A stretch of 64,000 nt of DNA, taken from Nitzschia sp. pyKryTriq1 (Eukaryota > Bacillariophyta > Bacillariophyceae > Bacillariales > Bacillariaceae). The DNA is taken from the NCBI GenBank assembly GCA_956465555.1, contig OY101117.1, positions 2,046,001 through 2,110,000 on the forward strand, given 5' to 3'. The notes under the pieces are model-generated. The model saw only the letters and a program-made list of their open reading frames with translations, had not been told where the DNA came from and made no database searches. Shown here piece by piece: positions 30,356 to 40,390 of this stretch. A program made the position numbers and the translations under genes. How positions within the stretch are numbered: position 1 is the stretch's first letter; the number at the start of each line of letters is the position of its first letter.

Positions 30356-32902
30356 TTAGGAAAGTGCCCCCACCTTGCATGCCGCCACATTACTTCTGGA
30401 AATATCCCAGACTATTAATTGCAGTGTAGTTCCTGATCGACATTCTGGTAATTTCTTGTTGGTCAATCCACCAGCCTTATCGTCTGAAAAGCCCTTGTCG
30501 ATCTCATTGAAAAGAATAGATGCTCGTCCCACCCCCTTTTCACCGGATTGTGCCACTCGTGATGTTGGTTTTGTCGTTTTCAATATGGTCTCTTCCTCCT
30601 CGACTGCATGAAATACTACATACTGAGACCCCGCCTTGGCCGTGGCAGGATCCTCCCGGGACGGTGATCGAATCGTCAAGGGTGCAGCCTCCTCGGACGG
30701 GCCACTACTCTTTGCATGCAACATGGTTAGTTTGGATGCCGATAACGCCACCAGCCGTCTAATCATACTGGGCAAAACAAATGATCCTTCGATTTCCACA
30801 ATACCACTCGTTCCTTGGACCCCTTTGACTGGTTTGACGGGTCGGGTCTCGAGCGATTTCCATGAAGCATGCCAAACGGGACCAATTTCCCGGGGACATA
30901 TCAATTTGGGAAGACATACCCGCAGACAATTGTTGTCGCCATTCATTTCTTTCACCATTCCAAGCCGATTCAAGTAGACTTCAAAAAAGCTCGCCACATC
31001 ATCGTAGCCAGACACAGTAATGGCCAGGTCTTTGGGTTGCTCTGTAGGTTTGTGGTCCTTTGTTTTCGTTTTGATTTTGATAGAAACGTCGGCACCAGCC
31101 ACTTCTCCGTAGGCTTGTGCCTTCCGCAAAGCCTCGAGATCGGCCTTGACCGTGGGACTCATGGCCTTCTGTTTGTCTTCCTTCTCGTTTCCTTTGTCGG
31201 CATCGGAACTATTAGTTAAAGGATCTTCCAAGACCTTCATGGTTTCGACCCCACTATCTCGCAGTAGTTGCAAAAAGGTGTCCCCACATTTGGATATCAA
31301 GACTCGAGGCGTGAAATGTTCTTTTGTCGCGTCGACCCGAAAGAGTACGATATGATCGTCTGACACGCAGTAAAAGTAGTAGTCTAGAATCGCAGTCGTG
31401 ATGTTCTCTTCCGCCTCGACTTGTTGACACCATTGAAAATAGAGTGATCGAAAACTTTGTTGCCATTCTCGGATATGTAGCTGGGACGAGGAGTAGGCAT
31501 CGGTCGTCTCGTTACTTCGCTTTCCGTCGGCGACCAGAGTGGGCCGAGTTGACGTGCTGCTGCTGCTGCTGTTGGTAGTAGATTTCCCCCGTGACGCTCG
31601 GACACTTCGCACTAATCGCGTCGCCAATTCAGCCACTGGATCCTTGGGTTTAGTATCACCCCCGTCCAACGTCGATAATCCTTCGGTACTCTTTAGAGCT
31701 GCTGCAACCTTCTCCGTTGACGATTTCTTGACGACGGGAACGGCAGTCGTCGTTACGCTATCGTCCAACAATGAATCTTTGGACGGACGCATAAACACAA
31801 CAACATCACTATTCGATGCATATTCCCAGTATCCCAACGTTTCCCTCCATTCTCTAGTGTTCAGAATGCCCAGGAGGGTCTCGGGTGGATGACACTCCAG
31901 CTGCCATTTTCGGGAAAGAGTCCAATCCAAAATTTCGGCTTGTCCACTATGAAGGGGCGCCTCCCTCCAGTTGTCATCATCATGTAAACTCGACATGGAA
32001 TCTTCATTCGCAGCAGATTGCTGCTTTTGTTTGTGCGGTGAGGGAGTGGCCAGAAAAGAAGAAGGAGAAGAATCATCCCTTCTGGCTCGCTTTCGTTGAG
32101 GCGTCGAGAGCAATGCCGCCGAGGAGTCTCTACTATGAGAAGGCGACGAGAGTAGCCGTCGTTTCGCTTTACCAGGAGACGAAAAGCGAAAGGGACTCAT
32201 GACGAACTGATTGACAATATTCATGATCGATTTCCCGGAAGGACTCATAAAGCCAGGAGGCTTGTTGTGATTTGTCTTTTTCTTCTGCTGAGGTGTCCCC
32301 GGCGGCGCCTTTAATTTCTCCATGACGGCTCCGAAGAGAGAACCACGGGGTTGGGAAGGGCGCTTCGCACTAGCATTACCAGTAAAGTGAGACAGAGACA
32401 CTTCATCGTCCTCATTGTCATTTGGTAAGTTTGTCGACAAGTCTTCGCCCAACAACGTGGTATTTTCAGAGAGTCGTTGAAAAAAGGAAGGAGGAGAGGC
32501 TCTGGTCTCCGGCACCGCCATTAAGGATCCTGCTCGACTTCGTCCTGGCAAACTATCAAACAAAGTCGATCGCCGTCTCACCAGAGGTTTACCGAAATTC
32601 ATCAACGACGGCTGATTGGAAGTCGATGAGCCGCCCAAAGAAGACGATCGACGGACGGGAGGCGGCGGTGGCACTGATGATTCTTCGGGGGCGTCGATAC
32701 CTCCATTGCTTATACTACCAGTGTCGTTATCTAGTAGAGACGAAGACATTTCACTCCGCGGTCGTTTTAGAGGGCTCTTCAAAGAGGACGGCCTTTCATA
32801 GAGGGCACCGTTCCTCGATGTCTTCTCTAAAGACGAGAGGACACTCTTTCGAAAGGCTTCGGCTGGTGGCGCCGGTGGGAGCTCCTCGCGCGACGACGAC
32901 AT
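30356..32902 (-). CDS. DONSON: DONSON-like replication protein
   Basis: DONSON assists CMG helicase assembly and replication-fork stability in animals. This 848-residue single-exon protein has a disordered N-terminus rich in Ser/Pro/Arg (1-290), with SPLKRPR and GKAKRRL clusters that look nuclear. The conserved half begins at AEILDWTLSRKWQLECHPP (the LDWS-K family block), then REWQQSFRSLYFQWC (about 477), DYYFYCVSDDHIVLFR and LLRDSGVETMK, matching the animal WxxSFxSLYxxx...FYVCxxxxTVLFR...LRxxGIEF order. The end has VEIEGSFVLPSMIRRLVAL, equivalent to the ITGPIMPHSLHSL segment, and a terminal LQLIVWDIS. An E2F-like site lies 205 bp upstream of the start. Remote homology, so the symbol is by family. 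The last residues (after CK) could be altered by a weak splice site at the end. Confidence 0.75.
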   Translation of the reverse strand: MSSSREELPPAPPAEAFRKSVLSSLEKTSRNGALYERPSSLKSPLKRPRSEMSSSLLDNDTGSISNGGIDAPEESSVPPPPPVRRSSSLGGSSTSNQPSLMNFGKPLVRRRSTLFDSLPGRSRAGSLMAVPETRASPPSFFQRLSENTTLLGEDLSTNLPNDNEDDEVSLSHFTGNASAKRPSQPRGSLFGAVMEKLKAPPGTPQQKKKTNHNKPPGFMSPSGKSIMNIVNQFVMSPFRFSSPGKAKRRLLSSPSHSRDSSAALLSTPQRKRARRDDSSPSSFLATPSPHKQKQQSAANEDSMSSLHDDDNWREAPLHSGQAEILDWTLSRKWQLECHPPETLLGILNTREWRETLGYWEYASNSDVVVFMRPSKDSLLDDSVTTTAVPVVKKSSTEKVAAALKSTEGLSTLDGGDTKPKDPVAELATRLVRSVRASRGKSTTNSSSSSTSTRPTLVADGKRSNETTDAYSSSQLHIREWQQSFRSLYFQWCQQVEAEENITTAILDYYFYCVSDDHIVLFRVDATKEHFTPRVLISKCGDTFLQLLRDSGVETMKVLEDPLTNSSDADKGNEKEDKQKAMSPTVKADLEALRKAQAYGEVAGADVSIKIKTKTKDHKPTEQPKDLAITVSGYDDVASFFEVYLNRLGMVKEMNGDNNCLRVCLPKLICPREIGPVWHASWKSLETRPVKPVKGVQGTSGIVEIEGSFVLPSMIRRLVALSASKLTMLHAKSSGPSEEAAPLTIRSPSREDPATAKAGSQYVVFHAVEEEETILKTTKPTSRVAQSGEKGVGRASILFNEIDKGFSDDKAGGLTNKKLPECRSGTTLQLIVWDISRSNVAACKVGALS

Positions 32903-33317
32903 GGCGACTTTAGGGACAGTATTATCGATAGCCTGCTGCAGTTGAACGTGAAGGATCTATAAAATGTTGGTGTATGCTGCTACTGTAAGGCACGAATGAA
33001 GATGAAATAATGTCGAAGGGCATCCATTGCCGTCCCTCCATTTCTTCATTTCCGCAAAAGCAAGAAGGAAATGCACAAATAGCGCGTGAGACCTTCAAAC
33101 CGCGAGTTTTGGCGGGAAGACTGTCATTGGAAATCCTGCTCCAAGTGGGAACGTCGTGAAGATTCCAGATTCCGTCGCGCCATAATGCACGAGAAGGCAA
33201 AGTAGTGACAAAACAATAAAGGGTGCTTATTTTCAACAAGACGCGAATTCAGAAAAACCCGCGGTTTGCCCCTTCGTCGCGTCGCCTGCAGTCGCCAGCT
33301 CTCCGCCGAAGCAGAAC
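32903..33317. promoter_or_regulatory. Promoter region of the DONSON-like gene
   Basis: 415 bp between two minus-strand genes, serving as 5' flank for the DONSON-like gene and 3' flank for the F-box/WD40 gene. Its only clear element is the E2F-like site at 33107-33118. Confidence 0.5.
33107..33118 (+). promoter_or_regulatory. E2F-like site (TTTTGGCGGGAA)
   Basis: A full match to the canonical E2F/DP binding consensus (TTTSGCGC / TTTGGCGGGAA). It lies about 205 bp upstream of the DONSON-like start. E2F controls S-phase genes in plants, animals and algae; action here is inferred. Confidence 0.6.
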
Positions 33318-34397
33318 TTAGGACCGAGGTATCCTCCAGAAAGCAATTGTTCCGTCAGAACCCACCGACACCATACTCGGTCCTTGGAATGCAAGTGCAC
33401 ATACCAAGAAACTACTATGACCTTCCCATTTGTCAAGATAGACCTCCTCTGATGTATTCCATAGACGGATAGTCCCATCGCTGCAAGCAGAGGCCACCAA
33501 GTCTCCGTCATGGGAAAAGGCTACCGAACGAATGTTGCTATAATGACCTTTCAAAACCTTCGTCTGCTGCAGGCTATTGTCATACAAAAGTACAGTCTTG
33601 CCACAGGCTACAGCAAATGTTTCCTTGTGTACAGCAAAACCTCGAATATCGCCCAAATTTGGTAAGGGGACTCGATGGTGCTGAGGAGCTGCTAAAGAAC
33701 AAGTTGGAGATTCTGGATAGGTACTGCTGCTGCTGAGATCCCAAGCCAGTAGCTGTTCATCCGAGCCTCCCGACACTAGGAACTCGCCTGTCTTGCAAAT
33801 GGCATGGATTGGACCTCGGTGCAACGTCTCAATAACTGGAAACTTTGAGTCCTCCCAACATTCAATCGCCTCATCAAGAATCTCGTGCACTTGAAATATG
33901 CGAATCTTGCGGTCCGTACAAGCAATGGCGATTCGAATCCCCCGACACTCATCACTAGACCAAGCACACATACAGGTGATTCCACCCTTGCACACCGAAA
34001 AGGGATATGCTTTGGACAAATCCTGTTGTTTCCAGACGAGTAGTGACCCATCTTCCGAACCGGTTATTAATAAGTCATGAATCACGATAGTCGAATGCAC
34101 CCGGCGTTTGTGCTGGTCACGCAATACTCTCGTAGTTCCATTTCGTCGGTTCCAGATTTGAATTCTTCCTCGCTCTGTACCACACGCCACAAAATCACCC
34201 CCAAAGGCCACCGACCATGCTCTACCAGCCGTGACGCGCAAACGAACCTGGGGCCAGGGTGCCTTAACGGTGTTTTCTTCTTTGCAGAGGTTGTAGAGCT
34301 CTTTGTTGACCATCACCAAAGCATTCCAAGTCGTCCTGTCTTCAAGGAACGGCGCCACATGATAAAGAAGGATCGAAGCGGGTAATTGGACATCCAT
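33318..34397 (-). CDS. F-box-like / WD40 repeat protein
   Basis: A 359-residue protein. The N-terminus (LPASILLYHVAPFLEDRTTWNALV and VNKELYNLCKE) has the spacing of an F-box, which would link it to SCF ubiquitin ligases. Six to seven WD40 repeats follow with ends such as RIQIWN, SLLVWKQ, KIRIFQV, QLLAWDL, TIRLWN and TIAFWR. The sixth (HYSNIRSVAFSHDGDLVASACSDGTIRLWN) is the most typical. Probably a substrate receptor of an SCF complex; the target is unknown. ATG 34397 directly precedes the F-box. The stop lies 415 bp from the DONSON-like start. Confidence 0.78.
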   Translation of the reverse strand: MDVQLPASILLYHVAPFLEDRTTWNALVMVNKELYNLCKEENTVKAPWPQVRLRVTAGRAWSVAFGGDFVACGTERGRIQIWNRRNGTTRVLRDQHKRRVHSTIVIHDLLITGSEDGSLLVWKQQDLSKAYPFSVCKGGITCMCAWSSDECRGIRIAIACTDRKIRIFQVHEILDEAIECWEDSKFPVIETLHRGPIHAICKTGEFLVSGGSDEQLLAWDLSSSSTYPESPTCSLAAPQHHRVPLPNLGDIRGFAVHKETFAVACGKTVLLYDNSLQQTKVLKGHYSNIRSVAFSHDGDLVASACSDGTIRLWNTSEEVYLDKWEGHSSFLVCALAFQGPSMVSVGSDGTIAFWRIPRS

Positions 34398-34775
34398 TAT
34401 TTAAAATATTTGTGGTTTTGAGGAGATGGATGATGAGAGATGGACCCATCAACCAAACACAAGATCATTCTTCTTTATTGTGCCGCTGTTATGATGTGGG
34501 TGGAACGAAATTCTGAATTCCGTGCGACTTCTATTACGCGTCGTTTATTTCTTCGCGACTGACGCACTGGGAAGTCGAGGCAGTCGATTTTGCAAAAATT
34601 GACCATTCGAATCAGTCAAAAATGGAAACTATTAAAACTATAAATACGCGCTCGCACAGCGGCTCATTATTATTGCTTTTTCCACTCCCCCATCTTTGTT
34701 TTCGGCATGACCACACAAAGCACCCTCTGACAACTTACAACCCAGCTGGTCTATTCTGAGATCCCGGTGATAATC
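34398..34775. promoter_or_regulatory. Divergent spacer
   Basis: 378 bp between the F-box/WD40 start and the next plus-strand gene, A/T-rich, with CTATAAATAC near 34638 that could be a TATA-like element. No gene. Confidence 0.35.
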
Positions 34776-35408
34776 ATGAGAGGGAGGCTGATGAACCCGA
34801 TTGCTTCCGCTTTGGTTAAACGGAGGCGACAGATATTGCCAAAATTATTTTCATCCAGCTCAAAGTCGACCCAAGTGACAGGTCCTACCGCGAAGTTGAA
34901 ATCATGGGAAAGCTGAGCTGCACTTGTGAAAAATACAAAGGTCGACAATCAGTACCTTGAGCACATCAGGGCGACTCATGACCCTTCACTCCACGTCAAA
35001 ACCATCGAAGACGAACTTAAGGGAACCATCGGAAAGGCGTTGGGAAAGCAGGGGGAGAAAGTGTTGATGTATCTACGAGCTATGGAGCAAGAAAGGGTGC
35101 AATATTTCCAGCTTCTGGAGGACAACGAAGTAACCGATCCCAAAATCCAGAAGACCGTCGAGAAGCATAATCAATACAGGAAAGACTGTCTCCAAGCGCG
35201 ATGGGAACTTATCGTTCACAGACAGGCCGTTGGATTCATCGTGGGCAACCACAAATATGTCATGGAAAAATTCCCGATTGGGGAACCCCTTCCGACTGCC
35301 GAGGAAGTCAACTGTACCGAGAATAGTGACTCCGAGCCTCAAACAACTCAGAAAAAAACATTTGGTGATCAGCTTGACTGGTGGCAACGTGTCGGTCGTT
35401 GGCGATGA
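34776..35408 (+). CDS. Small helical protein, possibly mitochondrial
   Basis: Exon 2 (34941-35408) is secure: 156 codons of charged, helical sequence with ELKGTIGKALGKQGEKVLMY, KHNQYRKDCLQARWELIVHR and GFIVGNHKYVMEKFPIGEPL blocks. There is no ATG in its own frame. The nearest upstream in-frame ATG is 34776, reading MRGRLMNPIASALVKRRRQ, a basic amphipathic leader like a mitochondrial presequence, up to CAA at 34874. A 66-bp intron 34875-34940 (GTGACA...AAAG) joins the two in frame and gives 188 residues. Donor and acceptor are weak and a shorter intron is possible. I do not recognise the family; function unknown. Its end is 70 bp from the convergent F-box gene. Confidence 0.5.
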
Positions 35409-35477
35409 ATTTGAGGGACTCTTTCTCTCTCTCTCTAGAAGTAGGCGACCACCACTCTATAGTAGTATATTCATGTA

Positions 35478-38114
35478 TTATTGCGAGGAAACCCTGGTCT
35501 TTGCTCGTTTCTTATCGACAGACGACTCCTCTACTTTCTTTCTAACGTTGCGCTTCTTCTTGTTTGCTGTCTGTTTCGGTCGTTTTGGGCGCGACGCCTT
35601 TGCAACTGCTTGTCGCTCGTGATATGTGTAATGCATAGCCTCCAAACGTTCACTCTTCAAGACATGATAGCACCCAACGTAGGAGCAAGTGCGATGTTTC
35701 CACCCTGTTCCTTGGTGACGCCGATGTAGCAGACTGCGTTCAACAATAAACTTTTGGATAAAGAGGCGCTTCCAATTTTCCTGCTGGGGGCTACTGGCTT
35801 CCTGCAACCCCCCACGTGGGTCAGACGGGCGCAATGGGAAACGACTTCGGTAAACCTCATGCCAAAGACTATTCGCAGAGTCAATCATCGTCATCCATGC
35901 GCCACACACCTGCCTGCATTTCACAATCTCTTGGTAGCCCGAGTATTGGAAAACTTGTAGCAACAAGTCAGGATTATCAATATAGTCCGTCAGAGGTGGT
36001 CCTGTACTGGCCCTACGAATTTTCCCTTGTTTTCGATCCTCGAGTAAACGACCCAGATGCTCATCAAAATCAGGATTTGTGAGAAGACTTTCCCAATCCT
36101 CAAATTTTGTTCTCCCATCTACTCCAACACGTTCATACGCAGACCGTAGATCGTAAGGTTTACAAAAGGGCCAATCCCGCAAGGCTACCTCCGAATACTC
36201 GTGTCTGGTTTCAACGTTGTCCGTCTCGCTCTTCGCGACATCCAAAGCTGGACTTTCGTTCTCTTCATGAAAGTTCAAACTACTTGTCAATCCAAGAATT
36301 CCTAGTCTTTGTAGTGCACAGAACGGAGCATTGGTCCCATCCAGAACATCCATTTCCTTCGAGTCAAACCACCAGCTCATCTCCCCAAAGTGAATTGTTA
36401 GATGAGTGACAAATAATTGAAAGTCCTCTTGGATCTTTGTGTCGCATAATAGAAAAAGGCGACTCCGACGAGAAAGAATATGGGCAAGACACTGAAATAA
36501 GCCTTGATGTTGACGATTGTGGTATGGTTTGTCTTCCAGTAATCGTTCATCGTCCACCATCCCTTCGACAATTTTCATCACATGGTCAATGAGAGGTCGA
36601 AAGGCCTTCCAACAAGCGTCTGCGTTGTCAAAACAAGACCATTCTGTGACAACTTCAGAGTATATTCGTAGCCAAGTAGGGTCCCTCGTCGATACAAATC
36701 GTGACCAAGTCATTCGGCACACATATTGAATGGCAGTAGAAGACTTGTGATGACAAGCCAGTAGCAATAGCAAAAGTCGGATACATGGCGATTGATATTC
36801 GGCATGGGCCGCCTGAAGCAAACAATGAAAATCAAACTTATTGCCCGGCGGCAGCAACACACCTAGCTTTCCCATCATTGGTTGTTTCCGGAATAGTGCC
36901 AGGAACTTTTGGTAGCCCCGACATCTCACCACTGCCCACTCATTGGGCAACAATGGTTGACGGGCAGCTCTGTGTTTGGTGGCATTCCTATTGACACATA
37001 GGCACGATGGACATTTCACCGCTGTGGCGCTCGGGGTATGCCCCTTGGCGGCAAGAACTTGCTTTAAGGATATGCCTCCCAGTGGTAATGCACGCTGTGA
37101 TACAAGATACTTGGGGCGATAATCAGTGGTAGAAAGAATGTCCTTGTCATGAAGATCTTCCAATTTTGCCAGTCGCACTCCTCGCGGTCGCTTTTGCGAG
37201 GTCAAAATGGAAGCAGCGACCTTGTCCCTCGAGCAACGAGCACATTGACCCGTTGGATCATGACTGCTGCTGGCAACAGATCGGGCGCCCGAGTTTGCCC
37301 CATCGCTTTCACCAACAGTTTCCGACTGTCCTATTAGAATATCCATTTCCATTTGATCCACATGCTCCAGAATCTTCAAGAGAAAGACTAATATCGTCGA
37401 GTGGGCCCTGGGGCAATCGCCGGCCAGATGAGAGGCGGCAGATAGCAGCCGGTTCCATTTGTGGGGACTGAAATGATGATGATGATGACCATCATTTTTT
37501 TGCGACGACTTGAGCAGCAGCGACGTACTCCAATCACGAAACGAGTCATTCAAAGACGGACACACATTCCACAGAGTTGTAATGGATCGAAGCAAAACAA
37601 GCTGCGACGGAGTCCAACGGGTTGCCGTCGTCGCAGCAGAAGTCGAAGCACCATGGCTGTAGTTGTAGTTCCGGATAGTCGTGGTGGCAGCTCGACGTGG
37701 CGATTCCAAGAGCGCTTCCAATAACACTCCCACGACTACACCCGCACAAGAGCGTGGAACCACAGTAGGATCGAGTAATACCGTAATGACTTCCTGCAGA
37801 GGTGTCGTCGCATCCTCACCACCACCACCACCGAAGTCGTGCTGGTCGTGAAACTGACAAAGTTCATTCCAAGGCAAGCCCTTCCATCCCTCCTGTAACG
37901 CCTCCGATTGGTGACGACTCCAACACAGCGTAGTTTCCTTACCATTGTCCGAAAGTTTCTGTTCGGAAGAGACTGCAAGTATTGTGTCTACTAGGCAACT
38001 TCTCAATTGACGACGAAAGCTGCCAATGGGAGTCGAACGAAAAGAAGCTACCGACGCGGCGATCTCTAGCCTTTCTCTCAGCGAAGACATAATCATCGAT
38101 GCGTATTCATTCAT
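35478..38114 (-). CDS. Large F-box protein with the F-box near the C-terminus
   Basis: An 878-residue single-exon protein. The first 650 residues are helical and Cys/His-containing (CARCSRDKV and CPSCLCVNRN pairs at about 275 and 345 could bind zinc) but match nothing I know. The F-box is at about 708-755: NPDLLLQVFQYSGYQEIVKC, then RQVCGAWMTMIDSANSLWHE, with the usual LxxxV...C+xVC+xW pattern. Behind it, CSYVGCYHVLKS and a following HYTYHE may form a zinc site, then a Lys/Arg-rich nuclear tail. F-box domains are usually N-terminal, so the order is uncommon. Probably an SCF substrate receptor. Start 38114; in-frame ATGs at 38096 and 38090 are equally possible because the ATG lies in an ATTC repeat. 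Confidence 0.7.
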   Translation of the reverse strand: MNEYASMIMSSLRERLEIAASVASFRSTPIGSFRRQLRSCLVDTILAVSSEQKLSDNGKETTLCWSRHQSEALQEGWKGLPWNELCQFHDQHDFGGGGGEDATTPLQEVITVLLDPTVVPRSCAGVVVGVLLEALLESPRRAATTTIRNYNYSHGASTSAATTATRWTPSQLVLLRSITTLWNVCPSLNDSFRDWSTSLLLKSSQKNDGHHHHHFSPHKWNRLLSAASHLAGDCPRAHSTILVFLLKILEHVDQMEMDILIGQSETVGESDGANSGARSVASSSHDPTGQCARCSRDKVAASILTSQKRPRGVRLAKLEDLHDKDILSTTDYRPKYLVSQRALPLGGISLKQVLAAKGHTPSATAVKCPSCLCVNRNATKHRAARQPLLPNEWAVVRCRGYQKFLALFRKQPMMGKLGVLLPPGNKFDFHCLLQAAHAEYQSPCIRLLLLLLACHHKSSTAIQYVCRMTWSRFVSTRDPTWLRIYSEVVTEWSCFDNADACWKAFRPLIDHVMKIVEGMVDDERLLEDKPYHNRQHQGLFQCLAHILSRRSRLFLLCDTKIQEDFQLFVTHLTIHFGEMSWWFDSKEMDVLDGTNAPFCALQRLGILGLTSSLNFHEENESPALDVAKSETDNVETRHEYSEVALRDWPFCKPYDLRSAYERVGVDGRTKFEDWESLLTNPDFDEHLGRLLEDRKQGKIRRASTGPPLTDYIDNPDLLLQVFQYSGYQEIVKCRQVCGAWMTMIDSANSLWHEVYRSRFPLRPSDPRGGLQEASSPQQENWKRLFIQKFIVERSLLHRRHQGTGWKHRTCSYVGCYHVLKSERLEAMHYTYHERQAVAKASRPKRPKQTANKKKRNVRKKVEESSVDKKRAKTRVSSQ

Positions 38115-38548
38115 TCATTCATTATCCATTCTTGCTTCTGATCATCTTATTTACTGTATGTGTGCAGTTGGAGTATATGTCGTTGTTATGGATTGTGAAG
38201 AGTTGGAGTGCTAGTGGAGATGAAAAGGATAAATGATGATGATGAATGTGAAGCTTTTTGTTCGTTTTTACGTTTGGTGGCGGGTGTGAGAGTGGTTGGA
38301 GCTTGCGTTATTCCTTCGAGTCGACTGATTTGTCGACTACGCCGACCAATGGTAGAAGTACAGACGGCCACAATACGAAAGCGTGACCGCCGCAATATTA
38401 TTAGTTGAGAATGACCATGACGTTCCAGTTTTGAACTGAACGCAAAGGAGCTTACAGTACCAGTATTACCACCCCTACGCCCAACGCCTCTCTCTCTCTC
38501 TCTCTCTCTTATTGTAACTCCTAAGCACCCGTAGTTCTTCTCTCGACG
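38115..38548. promoter_or_regulatory. Divergent spacer with CT tract
   Basis: 434 bp between the F-box gene and the cyclophilin-like gene. An (ATTC)n repeat sits at the left edge and a (CT)n tract of about 22 bp at 38488-38509, 40 bp before the downstream ATG, forming a pyrimidine-rich leader. No gene. Confidence 0.5.
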
Positions 38549-39876
38549 ATGGCCAAGGGAGAATCCAATCCAGTAGAAGGGTCATCCTCGTGGATCGCTA
38601 CCCCCAAGAAGACCGATGGCGCATCAGCAAAGAAGATCCCTGTCGTTAGCAATTCATTATCATCGTCGTCACCATCATCTCTTGTCAATACTCTTTTGAG
38701 TCTTTCCATCTTGGTGGGGGTCGGTGCCATTGTGGGCTACATTGTCTTCTCTTCAATTTACAATCATCGTTGTTCGGACTTGATGGACGATGCCGAGCGT
38801 CGATTCAATCAGACGCGAGAAGACTTGAATCACAAACTCGTCGAAGCCATGCACCAAAACACCGCTAATGAGGGTGCCGAGTCGGAACTGTTGGAATTGC
38901 GGGGACGTCTCGAGGGACAAACTGATTTGATGGGAAAACACGAAGCTTTGTTGGACAAACATCAATCGACAGTAGAGCGATTGAATCAACTCCAAGCGAA
39001 ACAAGACAAGGCCTCACTACAGTCATCGCAGTTGGAGAGAGAATTACAAACGTCCCAGAAAAAAGTGAGCGAATTGGAGGGAAAGTTGAATGTGGCGTCC
39101 GTTCAAAAAGAAGCATCCGAAAAGCGATTGCAACAGGCGAATGCTAGAGTCGAAACACTCCTAGAACAAGCCAAGGCGCCGGGAGACTCGTCCGCCTGTG
39201 AAGCGAAGCAGCAACAGTCCATGTCGCACATTCAAGCTATCCATAGTGCTATTTGCAAAGAAAAGTACGTATTGTATTGTACTGACGAAAGTTGATTTCT
39301 AGAAAGATTGTATGCATTCACGGGTCACTGACATGTCTTGTCCTTTCTCTCTCTCCTTTCTTCCGCAGGTACGGCGAAAGTCCCTATTATATACAATTCG
39401 ACATTGAAATCGAGGGTGACAAGGACGAGGCGACATTATTTTTTGTGGTGGAGATTGAGACTCTGGATGAGCTACCACATTCTGTATTTACCTTTTTGAC
39501 GTTGGTGGAGAATGATGTATACAAGGATGCCGAGTTTCTGTCGACGCTAAGTATCATTCATTTGGATAGTGACGAGGACAAGGTGGCGTCCCTGGGATAC
39601 GCCACATCCGCGTTGAGTTTGGTGGAGGGGGCTTCGTTGGGAGCTTGTACTCCATATTCCGTTGGGTTTGTGGGAGCCAATGGTGGACTCAAAATAATAA
39701 TGACCAGCGATGCTACCAAGCATGGTTCTCTAGCATGTTTTGGAAGTATAGCACAAGGACGACAAACGGTGACTCGCATTCAACGGGCAGGCCGAGAGGG
39801 CAAGACAGTCTCCATTACGGGCACGGAGGCCGTAAAATTAACAACGAAACCTACCCAAGGCGAAGGAGAGTTTTAG
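38549..39876 (+). CDS. Membrane-anchored coiled-coil protein with divergent cyclophilin-like domain
   Basis: Two exons (38549-39264, 39369-39876; 104-bp intron GTACGT...CAG) give 407 residues. A Ser-rich N-terminus precedes one transmembrane helix (about 49-70, NTLLSLSILVGVGAIVGYIV), then a long coiled coil (about 80-220) rich in Glu/Gln/Lys/Leu. The exon-2 domain begins YYIQFDIEIEG and has the cyclophilin order: VVEIETLDELPHSVFTFLTL, a VGFVGANGG stretch, and GSLACFGSIAQGRQTVTRI, equivalent to FGxVxxGxxVV. The catalytic Arg/Phe/His of active prolyl isomerases is not visible, so it may be a binding rather than an enzymatic domain. Likely in the ER or Golgi; role unknown. Confidence 0.72.
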
Positions 39877-39967
39877 CTAATCCTGTTGCGTGTCCCCATT
39901 ATGTATATAAAAATGTGCTATTATACGATCTAGAGATTACAATCTATAGAATTTTCCCAATAGTTCT

Positions 39968-40390
39968 TCAATTCCATATACGGGTGGTGGGTTTTCGTTT
40001 CTTCTCCTTTTCCAGTTCCTCATGCTGCTCCTTCATAATTTCCATACCCCGTCGGTCGATCTCCACCATAAAATTAGGCGTCCCGCCATGAGGTCGACCC
40101 GGCAACATGAAACGTTCTTGGGCCGTTGCCGCGTTGTTCAAATTTTCTTGCCAACTGCTGGTTTGGGCATTTTCAATCATAGCACGCAACTTGGCTTCTT
40201 CCATGGTCATGGGCTGTTTCTTATTATTCTGAGAATCATTGTCTGCACCTTCTAAAAACTCCATCACCTGCCAACTGACCAGACCCGCCATCGTGAACAA
40301 TCCGACCGTACCGGCAGTTACAGTGAGGGGATGCGTATCCAACTTTTGGAGAAACCATCGAGTGGCACGTTGCATTTGTTGCAGGACCAT
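39968..40390 (-). CDS. Small single-pass membrane protein
   Basis: A 140-residue protein with a basic N-terminus, one hydrophobic stretch at about 23-42 (LTVTAGTVGLFTMAGLVSW) and a charged tail with a PGRPHGGTPNFMVEIDRRG segment and a Glu/Lys-rich end. The shape is typical of small mitochondrial or ER membrane assembly factors. I do not recognise it. It converges on the cyclophilin-like gene (91-bp spacer). Confidence 0.6.
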   Translation of the reverse strand: MVLQQMQRATRWFLQKLDTHPLTVTAGTVGLFTMAGLVSWQVMEFLEGADNDSQNNKKQPMTMEEAKLRAMIENAQTSSWQENLNNAATAQERFMLPGRPHGGTPNFMVEIDRRGMEIMKEQHEELEKEKKRKPTTRIWN

